This document shows positions 15,634 to 24,672 of a stretch of 64,000 bases of DNA, one piece after another. The first letter of the stretch is position 1, and each line of letters begins with the position of its first letter. Both the position numbers and the translations under genes were made by a program. This stretch comes from Hominimerdicola alba (GTDB lineage: Bacteria > Bacillota > Clostridia > Oscillospirales > Ruminococcaceae): NCBI RefSeq assembly GCF_900109655.1, contig NZ_FOAT01000004.1, forward strand, positions 62,001 to 126,000, read 5' to 3'. Under the pieces are notes generated by a model that ran no database searches, was not told the DNA's origin, and saw nothing but the letters and a program-made list of their open reading frames with translations.

Positions 15634-17391
15634 CTATTCCGCCGCAAACTGCGAATTATACAGCTCGCTGTAAAATCCGCCTTTTGCCATAAGGCTTTCA
15701 TGAGTTCCCTGCTCGATGATATGACCCGAGCGCATAACTATGATGTTCTCGGCTTCCTTGATGGTGGAAAGTCGGTGGGCTATGATGAAGCTCGTTCTGC
15801 CTTTCATCATCTTTGCGAAAGCACGCTGTATGATTATCTCGGTTCGGGTATCTATGGAAGATGTAGCTTCATCGAGAATAAGCATTGGCGGCAGGGAGAG
15901 CATAACTCTGGCGATGCAGAGGAGCTGTTTCTGACCCTGTGACAACGTGCTGAAAGCATCGGATATAACGGTATCATAGCCGTTTGGCAGACGTTTTATA
16001 AAGCCGTGGCAATGTGCCGATTTAGCGGCGGCTACCACTTCTTCGTCGGTAGCATCGGGCTTGCCGTAGCGGATATTATCGCGGATAGTGGCGGTCTTCA
16101 GCCATGTTTCCTGAAGCACCATGCCGTACATTGAGCGCATGGAATCGCGGGTACAGTCCTTGATGGGCTTGCCGCTTATTTTAATGCTGCCGCTGTCGGC
16201 ATCGTAAAAGCGCATGAGCAGATTTATCATGGTGGTCTTTCCGCAGCCCGTGGGCCCGACTATCGCTGTGCGCTCGCCTGCCTTGACGTGGAGATTGAAG
16301 TCCTCGATAAGCTTGACTTCGGGGTCATAGCTGAAAAATACGTGCTCGGCATCAACACTGCCGTCAACTGCGGTAAGGACTTCGGCATCAGCGGCATCGG
16401 GTATCTCCTCGGTCTCATCGATAAGTTCAAAAACACGTCCCGCTGATGCGAGAGCACTCTGAAGTTCGGTTATAACGCCTGATATCTCGTTGAAAGGCTT
16501 GGTATACTGGTTGGCATAGGAAAGAAAGCTGGAAAGATTTCCCACCGTAAAGCCGTTGCCGCTGAAAACTGCCAGCGCACCCAGTATGCCTACGGAGGTA
16601 TAGACAAGTCCGTTGACGAACCTTGTGCAGGGGTTTGTAAGGGATGAGAAGAATATGGCTTTTACGCTGACTTCCTGCAATTTCTTGTTATATACTTCAA
16701 ATCTGGATTCACCCTCATTCTCGTAGCCGAAAGCCTGAACGGTTTTGAGGTCGCCTGTTATTTCTTCAACCAGGGCGGTCATTTCTCCGCGGGCTACGGA
16801 TTGCTTGTGAAAGAGGTCGAAGGTGTTCTTTGCGATGAATCTCGCAACAAACAGAGAAAGTGGTGTCAGCAGGATAACCACCAGTGATATCTTTACATTT
16901 ATCGTCAGCATGAACACAATTGTACCGATTATTGTACAGATACCCGTGAATAACTGTGCAAATCCCATAAGCAGGCCGTCGGATATCTGGTCGATATCGG
17001 TGATGATACGGCTTATTATGTCGCCGTGTGGGTGGGCATCGATGTAGGAAAGAGGAAGTCTGCCCAGCTTTGCGAATGCCTTGCGGCGGATATCCCTGAC
17101 AACATTGAAAGTTATTTTGTTGGTACACAGGGACATCAGCCACTGTGAAACAGCTGTCAGGGAAACGGTTACGCAGAGCTTTATGATTATGGGCGTGAGT
17201 GCCTTGAAATCGACGTTTTTCGGACCTATGATGAGGTCAACGCCCTGACCGATTAGGATAGGCGCATAGAGGGTGGTGGCGACCGTTATTACTGCCAGCA
17301 GCATCGATATCACAAACAGCCAGATATAAGGTCTTGCATAGGATAGCAGAGGTTTGAGTACAGGTTTTTGTACTTTTTTAGTATCAGCCAA
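15634..17391 (-). CDS. heterodimeric ABC exporter, permease-ATPase subunit (canonical site)
   Basis: A 585-residue ABC transporter half: six membrane helices, then an ATPase domain. Walker A is 'GPTGCGKTT', the signature is 'LSQGQKQ', and Walker B 'MLILDEATSSID' has the normal catalytic glutamate. The start codon is TTG at 17391, inside the end of the partner gene (8-base overlap), with a GGGAG site. Paired with the next gene it fits the BmrCD/TM287-288 type of heterodimeric exporter, whose substrates are often drugs or lipids. The substrate here is unknown. Confidence 0.92.
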   Translation of the reverse strand: MADTKKVQKPVLKPLLSYARPYIWLFVISMLLAVITVATTLYAPILIGQGVDLIIGPKNVDFKALTPIIIKLCVTVSLTAVSQWLMSLCTNKITFNVVRDIRRKAFAKLGRLPLSYIDAHPHGDIISRIITDIDQISDGLLMGFAQLFTGICTIIGTIVFMLTINVKISLVVILLTPLSLFVARFIAKNTFDLFHKQSVARGEMTALVEEITGDLKTVQAFGYENEGESRFEVYNKKLQEVSVKAIFFSSLTNPCTRFVNGLVYTSVGILGALAVFSGNGFTVGNLSSFLSYANQYTKPFNEISGVITELQSALASAGRVFELIDETEEIPDAADAEVLTAVDGSVDAEHVFFSYDPEVKLIEDFNLHVKAGERTAIVGPTGCGKTTMINLLMRFYDADSGSIKISGKPIKDCTRDSMRSMYGMVLQETWLKTATIRDNIRYGKPDATDEEVVAAAKSAHCHGFIKRLPNGYDTVISDAFSTLSQGQKQLLCIARVMLSLPPMLILDEATSSIDTRTEIIIQRAFAKMMKGRTSFIIAHRLSTIKEAENIIVMRSGHIIEQGTHESLMAKGGFYSELYNSQFAAE

Positions 17392-19123
17392 TCTCCCTCA
17401 CCTCCTTTTCGGAAAGCTGTGACAGACATATCTCGCGGTAGATGTCACAGGACTGATAAAGTTCCCTGTGAGTGCCTGTCCCCGCTATTTTTCCGTCATC
17501 GAGGACGATTATCTTATCAACGTTCCTGATTGAGGATATCCTCTGTGAAACGATGAACACGGTCATATCCCCTGTCTGTTCGGCGATGGCTTTTCTCAGC
17601 CTTGCATCGGTGGCAAGGTCAAGGGCAGAAGCCGAATCATCGAGGATAACTATTTCGGGGTGACCTACAAAAGCCCTTGCAATGGTCAGGCGCTGTCTTT
17701 GTCCGCCTGAAAGGTTCTTGCCTGCCTGATGTATCATTTCGTCCAGCTTATCAGGCTTTTCCATGACAAAATCATAAGCCTGGGCGAGTTTCAGCGCGTT
17801 GATTATCTCCTCATCGTCAGCAGAACTGTCGCGCCATTTCATATTATCGCGAACAGTGCCCTTGAAAAGCACAGCCCTCTGGGGCACGATACCTATCTTA
17901 TGGCGAAGCTGTCTGAAAGGGTAATTCTTGACGTCGATACCATCAACAAGTATCTCACCTTTTGAAGCATCATAGAATCGGGGGATAAGGTTTATAACGG
18001 AAGTTTTTCCCGAACCTGTACCGCCAATGATGCCTATGGTCTCTCCCCTGTTGGCAGTAAAGCTAATGTCTTCAAGGGCATATTCTTCGCTGTCGTGGTA
18101 GGAGAAGCTTACTCCGCGGAACTCAACTGCGGGGGCTGAGGTATCTGCTGTGACCTCGGTATTGCCGTCATCGGTGACAGTGGGTTCGATATCGAAAACA
18201 TCGTTGATACGCATGGCAGAAGCCTGCATTTTCGTGATATTGGTGACGAGTATCGCCATGGCGAGAAGTGCAAGCAGAATCTGGTTCATGTAGTTTATCA
18301 GGGCTAATACATCGCCCTGAGTGATGCTGCCAATATTGACCTGATGTGCGCTCGCTTTGAGTATAACTGCTATGGCGAGGTTCACGATAACATAGGTCAT
18401 AGGGTTCATGAGGGCATTGATCTTGCCCGCCTTAATCTGGAGATCGGTGAGTTCATCGGTCAGCTTGTCGAAGTCTTTCTCTTCGTCCTGCTGTCTTGAA
18501 AAAGCGCGTATAACCCTTGCGCCGGAGAGGGCTTCACCTGTAAGCAGATTGGTACGGTCGAGGGTCTTCTGGATATGCTTGTATCTTGGTATAGTGATGC
18601 TCATTATCTTATAGATAACAAAGGCAAGGCAGGTTGCTGCCACCAGGAATATCAGTGTTATCTTCACCGAAATGGTGAGTGACATTATAACCGCGCCGAC
18701 CACGATAAACGGCGAGCGCAGAAGCAATCTCAGCAGTATATTCACACCTGACTGTGCTGTGTTAATATCCGCTGTCATTCTGGTGACGAGGGTACTGCTG
18801 CCTATTTTATCAATCTCGGAATAGGAAAAGCGGTCGATGTGACGAAGCAGGTCGGTGCGGAGTGCCGTGCCGAAGCCAACCGAGGCTTTAGCCGCGAAAA
18901 ACTGCGCCGTCAGCGAACAGGCAAGCCCCAGAAATCCCAGAAGTACCATTATACCGCCCATACGCAGTATATAAGGCATATCCTCGTTTGCTATACCAAT
19001 GTCGATTATGCGTTTCATGACAACAGGCACCGCAAGCTCGAAACAGGCTTCAATAAGCTTGAACAGCGGCCCTATGACACTTTCCTTTTTGTAGTTTTTA
19101 AGGTAACGAAAAAGTCTGAACAT
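17384..19123 (-). CDS. heterodimeric ABC exporter, permease-ATPase subunit (degenerate site)
   Basis: A 579-residue ABC half-transporter with six membrane helices and an ATPase domain. Walker A is 'GGTGSGKTS' and the signature is 'LSGGQRQRL'. The Walker B region reads 'IVILDDSASALD', so the catalytic glutamate is replaced by aspartate. This is a known mark of the degenerate subunit in heterodimeric exporters and supports pairing with the downstream gene. The start is taken as the ATG at 19123, with GGAGA six bases before it; an ATG four codons upstream overlaps that site. Confidence 0.92.
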   Translation of the reverse strand: MFRLFRYLKNYKKESVIGPLFKLIEACFELAVPVVMKRIIDIGIANEDMPYILRMGGIMVLLGFLGLACSLTAQFFAAKASVGFGTALRTDLLRHIDRFSYSEIDKIGSSTLVTRMTADINTAQSGVNILLRLLLRSPFIVVGAVIMSLTISVKITLIFLVAATCLAFVIYKIMSITIPRYKHIQKTLDRTNLLTGEALSGARVIRAFSRQQDEEKDFDKLTDELTDLQIKAGKINALMNPMTYVIVNLAIAVILKASAHQVNIGSITQGDVLALINYMNQILLALLAMAILVTNITKMQASAMRINDVFDIEPTVTDDGNTEVTADTSAPAVEFRGVSFSYHDSEEYALEDISFTANRGETIGIIGGTGSGKTSVINLIPRFYDASKGEILVDGIDVKNYPFRQLRHKIGIVPQRAVLFKGTVRDNMKWRDSSADDEEIINALKLAQAYDFVMEKPDKLDEMIHQAGKNLSGGQRQRLTIARAFVGHPEIVILDDSASALDLATDARLRKAIAEQTGDMTVFIVSQRISSIRNVDKIIVLDDGKIAGTGTHRELYQSCDIYREICLSQLSEKEVREIG

Positions 19124-19245
19124 ATTTTTCTCCATACATAGACAGACGGACAGTTCAGCACCATCCGTCCGATAATTAACTGTCTCCCGTCCACGCCCTA
19201 TATTGCCGATAATGCAGTTCTATCGCACTGACTGCGTATCTCATT

Positions 19246-19470
19246 GAGGAAGACCCTTTTGAAAAAGGGTCCTCCTCAAACTCCTCCCCGAAAACTTTTA
19301 ACTCTTTTTGGCAGGGGGCAGATATCTTTATAAAATTCACCTAGTACGGTCACTAACTGCACTTTATAGAAATAGCTGCCCCCTGCCAAAAAGAAATAGA
19401 AGTCTTTGGAAAGGAGTCCAGCATGACTTCGTGATGCTTGGGAATAACCTTTCTTCAGAAAGGTTTTCCC
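19246..19470. repeat. palindromic repeat (two inverted, diverged arms)
   Basis: Two related arms face each other. The inner ends form a perfect inverted repeat of 19 bp around CTTTTTGGCAGGGGGCAG (19303-19321 with 19376-19394), enclosing a 54-base loop. Each outer end carries its own hairpin: GACCCTTT/AAAGGGTC at 19252-19271 and AACCTTTC/GAAAGGTT at 19446-19465. It fills most of the 400-base gap 19124-19533 between the ABC exporter and ppk1. No reading frame of its own is convincing. Confidence 0.8.
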
Positions 19471-19533
19471 CAGTAAGATACGCACTCGGTATGATAGAAC
19501 AGCGTTAGCAGCAATACACGGCGTGAACGGGAG

Positions 19534-21804
19534 CTATTTGATTTTCTTAACCTTTACTTTTACGACGGAACAATCCGATGAACCTTGACCAGAGACTTTT
19601 TTTTTTTCGGGTGCAGGCTCGGGCTTTTCGGGGATATCGGGCTGTACAGCGGGGGTATCCTCGGGTTTGGGCTCGGGTGCGGTCACAGCAGTCACGGTGG
19701 GTGCGGCTGTCATTTGTTCGGGTTGCGGTTCGGGTTTAGGTTCCGGTTTCGGCTTGGGTTTGGGAACATTCGCATAGGCTTCTGCGAAGAACCTGCTCTG
19801 GGCATCTACTGCCGCGCCCGATGCGGGTTTGCGGACGTAGGTACCGTCGGGGAGCATATCCCTTGCCTTGACGTTGTCGTTCATCTGAGTTTCAAAAATA
19901 TCGAGTATCCGCTTTTTGATCTCGGCATCGAGAACAGGTGCGGCGACCTCGACACGGCGGGTGGTATTGCGGGTCATGTAGTCTGCGGAGGATATATACA
20001 CGCTCTTTCTCACACCACTGCCGAATATATAGATACGGGAATGTTCAAGATAGCGACCCACGATGGATCGTATGCGGACGTTTTCGGTAACACCCTCAAC
20101 ACCTGCAACAAGGCAGGATATTCCGCGTATCACCAGTTCGACTTTAACGCCTGCCTGTGAACACTCGATGATCTTATCAATTATCACCTTATCGGTGAGA
20201 GAATTCAGCTTAGCGCCAACATAGCCGTCTCCGCCTGCTTTGGCGATAGCTATCTCGTTATCCATCATTTCGAGGACACGGTTTTGCAGACAGCGGGGTG
20301 CCACCAGCAAAAGGTCGCTTTTCTCAACAAGTTCGCCTATACTGAGGGCACGGAAGACTTCCTCGGCGTCCTTGGCGATATCCCTGTTGGCTGTCATAAG
20401 GCAGAGGTCGGTGTAAAGACCCGCTGTCTTTTCGTTATAGTTGCCTGTGCCTATCTGGGTGGTATACTTAACGCCCTCTGGGGTCTTGCGGGTGATAAGA
20501 CAGAGCTTCGAGTGGACTTTCAGCCCCTTGGGACCGTACATTACCCGACAGCCTGCTTCTTCAAGCTGTTTTGACCAGCCGATATTGTTTTCCTCGTCAA
20601 ATCTGGCGCGGAGTTCCACCAGCACGCAGACTTCCTTGCCGTTTTCAGCGGCGGCGCACAGGGCTTTTATCACCTTGGAATTCTTTGCCACACGGTAGAG
20701 GGTCATCTTTACAGAGACAACACTTTCGTCCTTTGCGGCTTCATTCAGCAGTCTTATGAAAGGCTGTATGGATTCATAGGGGTAGGACAGGAAAAGGTCG
20801 CCGTCATCTATCTGATCTATCATGGGACGGCTCTCGTCTATCATGCGGGAAAGCTGAGAGGTGCGGGGTTCAAAGAACAGCTCTTTCTTGTCAGCCGCTT
20901 TATCGAACACCGTGAATACATAGGAAAGATCCAGAGGTGTCTTTTCAACGAAGACCTGTTTTTTGGACAGTTCCAGCCTTGTGCAGAGCTCTTTCTGGAG
21001 AGGCTCGGAGATCTGCTTGGAAAGCTGTAATCTCACAGGACACAGGCGCTTTCTCTTGTTTATCAGCACGGACATATTCTGCCTGAAATCCAGTTCGCGG
21101 TCGAAGCTTTCGTCAACATCGATATCGGCATTTCGGGTTATGCGCATGAGGGTCTTTTCCTCGACCTTATAGCCTGAGAATATCTTGTCGGTGAAGTGGT
21201 ATATCAGCTCTTCCACCAGCACATAGGCTATGGAATCGTCCTGACGGGGCAGGAATATCACACGCTCAAATTTTTCACTGCACCCGATAATGCCCAGAGT
21301 TATACCGCTTTTTGAAGACAGCTTTGCCGCAACGTATATGCTCTTGTTGGGCAGAAACGGGAATGGGTGGCGCTTATCGATTATGAGCGCATTAAGAAAA
21401 GGCTTGATCTCGTAGGCATAGTAGGCTTCCAGAAATTCAGCTTCCTGCATCGTCAGGCTTTTCATGCTCTTATGCTCTATCTTTTTAGGTTCAAGGGCTT
21501 TGTGTATGGTCTTGAAGCTTTCGTCCTCGGTGGAGATAAGCTCACGCACCCTTGAAAAAATAGCGCTGAGCTGTTCCGAGGGCTTCATCTTGGATTTGTT
21601 GTCCTTATGGGAATCATCCACCAGAGAAGCATCATAAAGCGAACCTACCCTGACCATAAAGAACTCATCCAGATTGCTTGAATAGATGGACTGGAACAGC
21701 AGTCTTTCAAGCAGAGGATTGCTCTCGTCACGGGCTTCTTCAAGCACGCGTTCATTGAATTTGAGCCATGATAGCTCACGGTTATCGTATACCCTGTTTT
21801 TCAC
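19534..21804 (-). CDS. ppk1: polyphosphate kinase 1
   Basis: Makes polyphosphate from ATP at the membrane. The 756-residue product starts 'VKNRVYDNRELSWLKFNERVLEEA', the standard PPK1 N-terminus. The phosphorylated histidine lies in 'VHSKLCLITRK', followed by 'QIGTGNYNEKTA'. A second phospholipase-D-like motif region includes 'EHSRIYIFGSG'. The GTG start at 21804 follows AGGAGA. The last 75 or so residues are a Pro/Lys/Glu-rich tail ('PKPKPKPEPKPEPQPE') ending in 'VKVKVKKIK'; this is not part of the conserved enzyme and is probably disordered. Confidence 0.95.
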   Translation of the reverse strand: MKNRVYDNRELSWLKFNERVLEEARDESNPLLERLLFQSIYSSNLDEFFMVRVGSLYDASLVDDSHKDNKSKMKPSEQLSAIFSRVRELISTEDESFKTIHKALEPKKIEHKSMKSLTMQEAEFLEAYYAYEIKPFLNALIIDKRHPFPFLPNKSIYVAAKLSSKSGITLGIIGCSEKFERVIFLPRQDDSIAYVLVEELIYHFTDKIFSGYKVEEKTLMRITRNADIDVDESFDRELDFRQNMSVLINKRKRLCPVRLQLSKQISEPLQKELCTRLELSKKQVFVEKTPLDLSYVFTVFDKAADKKELFFEPRTSQLSRMIDESRPMIDQIDDGDLFLSYPYESIQPFIRLLNEAAKDESVVSVKMTLYRVAKNSKVIKALCAAAENGKEVCVLVELRARFDEENNIGWSKQLEEAGCRVMYGPKGLKVHSKLCLITRKTPEGVKYTTQIGTGNYNEKTAGLYTDLCLMTANRDIAKDAEEVFRALSIGELVEKSDLLLVAPRCLQNRVLEMMDNEIAIAKAGGDGYVGAKLNSLTDKVIIDKIIECSQAGVKVELVIRGISCLVAGVEGVTENVRIRSIVGRYLEHSRIYIFGSGVRKSVYISSADYMTRNTTRRVEVAAPVLDAEIKKRILDIFETQMNDNVKARDMLPDGTYVRKPASGAAVDAQSRFFAEAYANVPKPKPKPEPKPEPQPEQMTAAPTVTAVTAPEPKPEDTPAVQPDIPEKPEPAPEKKKVSGQGSSDCSVVKVKVKKIK

Positions 21805-21841
21805 GGTATTGTCTCCTATCGTATATAATAAGCTATTATAT

Positions 21842-21870
21842 ATTATAGTACATTGTGACAGAATTGTCAA
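21842..21870 (-). promoter_or_regulatory. promoter of ppk1
   Basis: Minus strand: TTGACA, 17 bases, TATAAT, about 40 bases before the GTG start. Confidence 0.85.
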
Positions 21871-21963
21871 CAGTTCAAGGACAGGTTATTTCCATCTTGG
21901 TAAATTCAGGATGCGGAATGTTTATAAGCAGAACAGCGCCCGAATTCACGGACGCTGCCTATA

Positions 21964-23190
21964 TCAATTCAGTAGTTTTTTTCCCTTTATATGCGCCGCA
22001 AGCCTTGTACGATCGGTGATATTAACCTTGCCGTCACCATTTAAGTCGGCAAGTTTCGGATCGGGAAGGAGTTTTTTGCCTTTGATGTGGGCGGCAAGAC
22101 GAGTGAGATCTGTTACATTGACCAAGCCGTCATTGTTCAGGTCGCCGCGTATCCTGCCATCTGCTTTGATGTCAAAATAAAAAGTTCCGCCCATGGTTAT
22201 ATCATCGCCGTTATAGGGCAGATTTATTCCGTTTACCGAAGCTTGAAATTTCTTGGAAAAGTTACTGCCGTAGGCTGGGGTAAGTTTAAATTGCAGTATA
22301 TAGGTCTTGCCCTCTTCAAACACATCGCCCTCTGTACCCAGTGCCATCGACTCGCTTTCTATCCACATGAGATCGGTAACATTGACACCGCTTGGTATAT
22401 TTCTAAACCATTCTTTGGGGTCTGTTGTGCATTTTACGCCGTCCCATGGAGTTTTCAGCGTAAGATCAGCCTTTTTAATTCTGGGTTCACCCAAGATCCT
22501 GAGATAGCCGTTGTATATGCCCTTGGTGAAAACGTAGGTCATCTGGAGTTTTCCTGCTTCGGTGCATTTTGAATCGATAAAGGTATCTGCCACTACACCG
22601 TCATCGGTATAGGACATACCTATGGGGTAAAAATCACCTGCTTCTGCGTCTTCGGGGATCTGAAAATCTATGGTGAAAAGGCTGGCGTTGCTGAGTTCAA
22701 TATCGGTTTTTGAATAGGCGTAGAAAGCTATCTGACCTTCTTCAACCAGTTTGGAGCCTGTATCCTGGAAGTCTGCTACCGCTTTACCGGGGCTGACGGG
22801 ATCGCCGTTTGAATTATTTACCACTTTCAATCTGGTGTCATAGAAGACATGGAACTTCATCATGCTGACAGGATCGGTCGCACCATGCACGCTGACGTAG
22901 ACTCTCTGGATCTTGCCGTTTGCCTTTCCCGGTTCAAGACCTATTTTATCAAAGAATACCATTATGCCGCCCTCATAGTTCCTCGGATTGATGGTGGGAC
23001 AGTTCCATGAGGGGGGCTGAACCCACTTTGAACCGTCATAGCGAACTTCCTTATCGTCCTGATAGTTGAAGGGGTTTGCAATGGACTCAGCACCTGCTTT
23101 AACGGCGCTGCACGGAAAGAACGCGGCGAGAGTCAGCAGCATCACAAGTGCCGCGGCTAAGCTGAATAAACGTATTCGGGTCGTTTTCAT
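21964..23190 (-). CDS. exported cohesin-like/dockerin protein
   Basis: A 408-residue secreted protein. A signal peptide (about residues 1-35) precedes a beta-rich domain (about 55-215) that reads like a type I cohesin: 'VYVSVHGATD...MKFHVFYDTRLKVV', 'GQIAFYAYSKTD', 'LFTIDFQIPEDAEAGDFYPI'. A second beta domain (about 220-345) is of a kind seen in clostridial surface proteins. The end is a type I dockerin with two calcium loops, 'GDLNNDGLVNVTDLTRL' and 'ADLNGDGKVNITDRTRL'. The combination suggests an adaptor scaffoldin, or a dockerin-anchored surface protein. The dockerin is certain; the cohesin call rests on pattern similarity. Confidence 0.82.
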   Translation of the reverse strand: MKTTRIRLFSLAAALVMLLTLAAFFPCSAVKAGAESIANPFNYQDDKEVRYDGSKWVQPPSWNCPTINPRNYEGGIMVFFDKIGLEPGKANGKIQRVYVSVHGATDPVSMMKFHVFYDTRLKVVNNSNGDPVSPGKAVADFQDTGSKLVEEGQIAFYAYSKTDIELSNASLFTIDFQIPEDAEAGDFYPIGMSYTDDGVVADTFIDSKCTEAGKLQMTYVFTKGIYNGYLRILGEPRIKKADLTLKTPWDGVKCTTDPKEWFRNIPSGVNVTDLMWIESESMALGTEGDVFEEGKTYILQFKLTPAYGSNFSKKFQASVNGINLPYNGDDITMGGTFYFDIKADGRIRGDLNNDGLVNVTDLTRLAAHIKGKKLLPDPKLADLNGDGKVNITDRTRLAAHIKGKKLLN

Positions 23191-23241
23191 ATTTTTCCAT
23201 CCTTTTCAATGATCTCAAAACGGCAGAATTACCGTGCACAT

Positions 23242-23270
23242 ATTATATAACATATTTTTCCAGATGTCAA
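23242..23270 (-). promoter_or_regulatory. promoter of the dockerin protein gene
   Basis: Minus strand: TTGACA, 17 bases, TATAAT, about 50 bases before the ATG. Its -35 lies just past the stop codon of the upstream gene. Confidence 0.85.
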
Positions 23271-23272
23271 TG

Positions 23273-24634
23273 CTATTTTATGACCTTGTATTTCCTGAGT
23301 AATTCAAGGTTATGATCTTTTCTCCTTTCAAGTTCTTCCATTGTCTGCTTGTGTATTTCTTCATCTTCAAGAAATGTCTGCACTCTTTTGCGGGCTTCAT
23401 TATATCGATATTCAAATTCTAAAAGATTTTGTGATATTTTCTCCTGCGAACGTGAAGCTCGTATGCTTGCTTCATTTCGACGTTTCAATTCAGCTGAGTA
23501 TCGCTGTTCAAGATCTGCCAGCGGATCATCTAAAATATACCTGATAACCGTATCACTGAATGGCGCAGCAAGAGATTCATTTATTGGCAATGAAATAACA
23601 GCAATATGTTCTTTAAATGTTTGTGCATCATAATCTACTACATCTTTGAGCGTTTTAACATTATCCAGAACAGGAAGAATCCAAGTCATAGTTGCATTAA
23701 ATGAATTCTGAACTGCGTCTGATAAAGGCATAAAATCAGCATAGTATTTAAATCCGCCATTATCAAATGGCTTGTCTGTTATATGCCACTCATGATAGAA
23801 ATCCCATAGATCTTTATACCATATTTCGTTTTGCCGGAATGTGCGGTCAATACAAAGATCTTTGCGGTAAACAGTGGCGATTGCGCCAAAGGGTACCAGC
23901 TGATTTTTCATATCATGGATACCAACAATATGTATGATCTCATCGTTGATAACACGAACGTACAGTGGCATACGAACTTTTGGCTTTTTGAAGCCTAATG
24001 GTTCAAGTGCCTCACCATAGATCTGCGTAAACAAAGTGTTTAACGTCGGCTTCTTTTCTTCGGCTTTTTTGAAATTAAGTTTTATTATACTTCCTTCATT
24101 TCTTGTACCGAGTTCATCACTGTCAGCAAGCATATCCACACCCAAAAGTGATGATATTTTGCTAAGTCTTTCATCAACCAAGCCATCACTTTCACCGATC
24201 AGCTCAATGAGTTTTTGGGTATCTGCTTTGTTATTCAGCAGTGGTTTCCAGCATTCGGGCTTTATTTCATTATTTTCCATGCCGTAGATCTCACCATCGC
24301 CCACAACGATCCTATCTGCACACTCTCCTGTTTTGTCAAAGAGTTCAAGTACTGCGATATCGCTGTCTGTTACTTCCTCTGTAATACATGGAAGTTTCAT
24401 ACTTTTTGAAATAGCTTTAGCTTCACTGAAAAGCGCTCTCGTATCATCACTGCTTTCCGAGTCAGCAAGTGTTGCCCAACCCTGATCATCTGAAAACGCA
24501 ATAATGTATGTTTTCACAGCTTCGTCATCATCACATGGCACGAAGCCTTTCTTTTTCATATGTGCTTTGAAACCCTTGATAAGTTTCTCTTTGTCGCTGA
24601 TCTTAAAATGAACTGAGTGAAAAAAGCTCCCCAT
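23273..24634 (-). CDS. hypothetical cytoplasmic protein
   Basis: A 453-residue soluble protein starting MGSFFHSVHFKIS, with an AGGAGGAG site. I do not recognise a family. The first 120 residues look like a compact alpha/beta domain ('KTYIIAFSDDQGWATLADSESSDD'). The middle (about 210-370) includes 'YVRVINDEIIHIVGIHDM', and the last 70 residues are a charged coiled coil ('YRYNEARKRVQTFLEDEEIHKQTMEELE' region). Base composition is more A+T-rich than in its neighbours, which may mean a more recent arrival. No membrane or signal segment. Immunity-type proteins of polymorphic systems can look like this, but nothing proves it here. Confidence 0.75.
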   Translation of the reverse strand: MGSFFHSVHFKISDKEKLIKGFKAHMKKKGFVPCDDDEAVKTYIIAFSDDQGWATLADSESSDDTRALFSEAKAISKSMKLPCITEEVTDSDIAVLELFDKTGECADRIVVGDGEIYGMENNEIKPECWKPLLNNKADTQKLIELIGESDGLVDERLSKISSLLGVDMLADSDELGTRNEGSIIKLNFKKAEEKKPTLNTLFTQIYGEALEPLGFKKPKVRMPLYVRVINDEIIHIVGIHDMKNQLVPFGAIATVYRKDLCIDRTFRQNEIWYKDLWDFYHEWHITDKPFDNGGFKYYADFMPLSDAVQNSFNATMTWILPVLDNVKTLKDVVDYDAQTFKEHIAVISLPINESLAAPFSDTVIRYILDDPLADLEQRYSAELKRRNEASIRASRSQEKISQNLLEFEYRYNEARKRVQTFLEDEEIHKQTMEELERRKDHNLELLRKYKVIK

Positions 24635-24672
24635 AAATGTTTCTCCTCCTATAAATTACGGTATTATCTCAT

